Below are positions 62,049 through 64,000 of a DNA stretch of 64,000 nt, piece by piece (the stretch's first letter is position 1; each line of letters starts with the position of its first letter). The position numbers and the translations under genes are program-made. Source of the stretch: Ridgeia piscesae (lineage: Eukaryota > Annelida > Polychaeta > Sabellida > Siboglinidae); the NCBI GenBank assembly GCA_025642075.2, contig JAODUO010000044.1:1170001-1234000 (forward strand), given 5' to 3'. The notes beneath the pieces were generated by a model. That model was not told the DNA's origin. It did no database searches and was given only the letters and a program-made list of their open reading frames with translations.

Positions 62049-63071
62049 ATGCCCACTGCATATATAGCATGCACTGACAAAGGTGCCGTAGAAAATTCGT
62101 GAAATGAGAACATTATATTTTCCAAGAAACCGCTTTCCTTCCTGTCATCCCTTTATTTCTTTTAAACCCAGACAGTTATTGGTCGTGATAATATCATCAA
62201 TAAAAATTACATTGGTGTCACTACGCCGAAGAACCGCAGTGTCCTCGGACTTACACTAGTTTGACAGCTGAAATACCGCACTGGCTGAACAAAAACGTAA
62301 CTTCTAGCGACATATCACAACACAAGACATCTCCAGTCCTCACAAACGTTTAAACAACCTGCATACTGCTGATGCGTTTGCGAACTCTTTTGTCGGGTAG
62401 TGGGCTAATGGCATCTTAATATCGCCATAACCCGTCTCGCTCGTAGGCACAGAGCACAGTTAATATTCCTGTTAGAGGCCTTATTAACGTTTTGTCGATT
62501 ATAAAGAAACTGTACCAGAGAAATGTTATATTACGCTAATCGCATTTCGTCAAAATCACATAACTCTAGCTCTTTTGAAATGCAAGCATGTGCTTTGCCC
62601 CTCAATACTTATCAAATTTTCCACGTATTTCAGCATCCGAAGAGTCGTATATAAAAAGGATAAAAATCGCTATGCTAATTAAACACTGCCTAACATGCGT
62701 CATTACACTGCAGATCCATCGTAGCAATTAATCACTGGTGTGTCTGCTTTATTTGTACCCATTTCACATCAAAATGGCTATTCACACTTATAAGTATCGC
62801 TATTTTTGGGGGAATACTTTTACATGGGTCAGACCAGAAAGTCTAAATGTCTTCTGACCCCTCGTCGTTGTCGGCCACTGGGGTGCAACCACATCACGGT
62901 GTCCGACACATTTCTCGCATCTAGGAGAAACTTGGCAGGAAATCAAAGAATAGTTAGTAAGGTCGTCGGAAGGACGAATCCTGCAATTCGCCACTGGCAT
63001 CACTCGGCTCGATATTATTTCCAAACATATTTTGGTGACAGCTACTTATTTATTCTCTGTCGTCGGATATC
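62049..63071. repeat. Macrosatellite unit 7 (partial, short type)
   Basis: Unit start to CTGTCGTCGGATAT, where similarity ends abruptly at about 63071. The array therefore ends exactly within the region where short and long types differ. Confidence 0.9.
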
Positions 63072-63356
63072 TGATGTATTATAAGGAAGACATAAACTAT
63101 CGGATGTGAGACAAGTCGAACGTTCTGGTGGAGTCCGGTTCTGGGGCAGTGCCCCCAGACCCCCGTTCCCGTTGAGGTCACGGTTCACCGAACATCTACA
63201 TATAGTGAATGGACAACGCGTACGCGAAAATGGTGAGAATATCCGTGGAATAATATACGTATACTTAATTCGGTCAATGGTTGATGAGATACCTTTTCGC
63301 GTGATTGCTAAATAAACTTAACATCATTACGCCGTTTTAATCTACCAATCAATCCT
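63072..63356. other. Unique spacer with GC hairpin
   Basis: Contains the near-palindrome TCTGGGGCAGTGCCCCCAGA (63140-63159) followed by CCCCCG. No gene. Confidence 0.5.
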
Positions 63357-63686
63357 AATAGCGATCATTTTGCACACAGTTACCCAGCACAGACTGTGCG
63401 GTGAAGTGTAGTTGGACCAAACTGAACACACCTGTAACACTCTCGGGACGTACGGCTACGTGTTAAGGACGTTCGGCGTCGCTTTCGAGCAGACGGCGGC
63501 GCTGATGGGCATCGCCGTACAGCCGTTGGCGAGATCAGACAGCGTCAGCGAGAAGATGAAGAGCGTCGTGCGATCTTCGCGCAGTTGTGGGTATTTAGCG
63601 ATCACAAGATCGTTCAGTGTTATATTCATTACGATCACGGCACTGATGATAACAGGTTTGAAATCGTCGAAAACCGTTTGATTCAT
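63357..63686 (-). pseudogene. GPCR-I: truncated receptor
   Basis: The start is MNQTVFDDFKPVIISAVIVM (ATG 63686; an upstream in-frame ATG at 63734 also exists). TM1 has a 9-bp in-frame deletion (LVIAKYPQL). TM2 is intact (LTLSDLANGCTAMPISAAVC). TAG lies at 63456-63458, the same codon as in GPCR-H. TM3 follows (VWSNYTSPHSLCWVTVCKMI) and the copy stops at 63357, so TM4-TM7 are missing. SNYTSPH is shared only with GPCR-H. Confidence 0.85.
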
Positions 63687-63749
63687 ATCGATGCAGCACA
63701 ATGTTTTTTTCTTGAGAAGGCGACACGCAATCAACTTATTTGCATGATT

Positions 63750-63960
63750 TACGTAACCTGATATTGCATCGGTGAATTGCTTTGAACGCTAATAATTGAG
63801 AAACGTCACTGGATGCCCGGATTACAAATCGACTCACTTGCTGCATTAGTATAATCTGACGTTGCACTGGTAATTAAATTGCTTCGAACGCTAACAGTAT
63901 TGCTGAGAAACGTCGCTCGATGTTCATAGTACAAATTACATGAGTTGTTAGAGTCACTAT
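63750..63960 (-). promoter_or_regulatory. Upstream region of GPCR-I with a duplicated module
   Basis: GAACGCTAA...GAGAAACGTCACTGGATGC, then GGATTACAAAT (63753-63828) is repeated in diverged form at about 63862-63948 (GAACGCTAACAG...GAGAAACGTCGCTCGATG). This resembles the GGATTA part of the other upstream modules but lacks CACGTG and the octamer. The last 40 bp are ACAC/ATGCATGC simple sequence. Confidence 0.35.
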
Positions 63961-64000
63961 ACACACACATGCATGCATGCCGGCACTCACTCTCTCCCCA

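Overview
The window looks like one stretch of a eukaryotic, invertebrate nuclear genome. Support for this comes from AT-rich non-coding DNA with many microsatellites, tRNA-headed SINEs, non-LTR retrotransposons, splice-site consensus sequences, and a lineage-specific run of intronless rhodopsin-class GPCR genes. A marine lophotrochozoan such as a mollusc is my best guess. That is inference from style; nothing here fixes the taxon.

Layout. (1) 24-2033 (+) holds the decayed exons of a gene resembling the P2X7 C-terminal cysteine domain family. (2) 2.0-40 kb is a tandem family of cassettes. Each carries a one-exon seven-transmembrane receptor on the minus strand, a conserved short membrane-type ORF about 0.2-0.7 kb beyond its 3' end, and one of two kinds of flanking block. 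I count nine minus-strand receptor copies plus an inverted remnant and a scrap. Only two are intact (12197-13174 and 26016-26948). The others carry nonsense, frameshift, deletion or truncation lesions, and two of them share the same stop codon. (3) Later insertions interrupt this family: a MITE-like element (2409-3110), a roughly 4.7 kb LINE with target-site duplication (14207-18889), SINEs, two other LINE fragments (20.6-20.95 kb and 34.15-34.8 kb), and large simple repeats. The simple repeats include a 2.5 kb C-rich tract grading into (GT)n at 21.5-24.05 kb and an 18-bp minisatellite at 27.19-27.84 kb. (4) 40754-63071 is a macrosatellite of six complete units and one partial unit, in the order long, short, short, long, short, long, short. 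Short units are about 3.2 kb and long units about 4.0 kb. The long units carry an extra block of about 0.8 kb with a broken exon that reads like CSPG/FRAS1-type extracellular repeats. Each complete unit has a CpG-rich promoter-like module and a conserved hairpin. (5) The window ends in one more truncated receptor copy (63357-63686).

Reading it together: the receptors look like a rapidly duplicating chemosensory-type family, with birth-and-death turnover, mosaic gene-conversion products and a shared upstream module (E-box, GGATTA, POU-octamer-like). The very long open frames in the C-rich and GT/CA repeats are artefacts of repeat units, not genes. Start codons inside the macrosatellite ORFs are often GTG or TTG, so I have not called those ORFs as genes. 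All family assignments are by reading motifs; no database search was possible.
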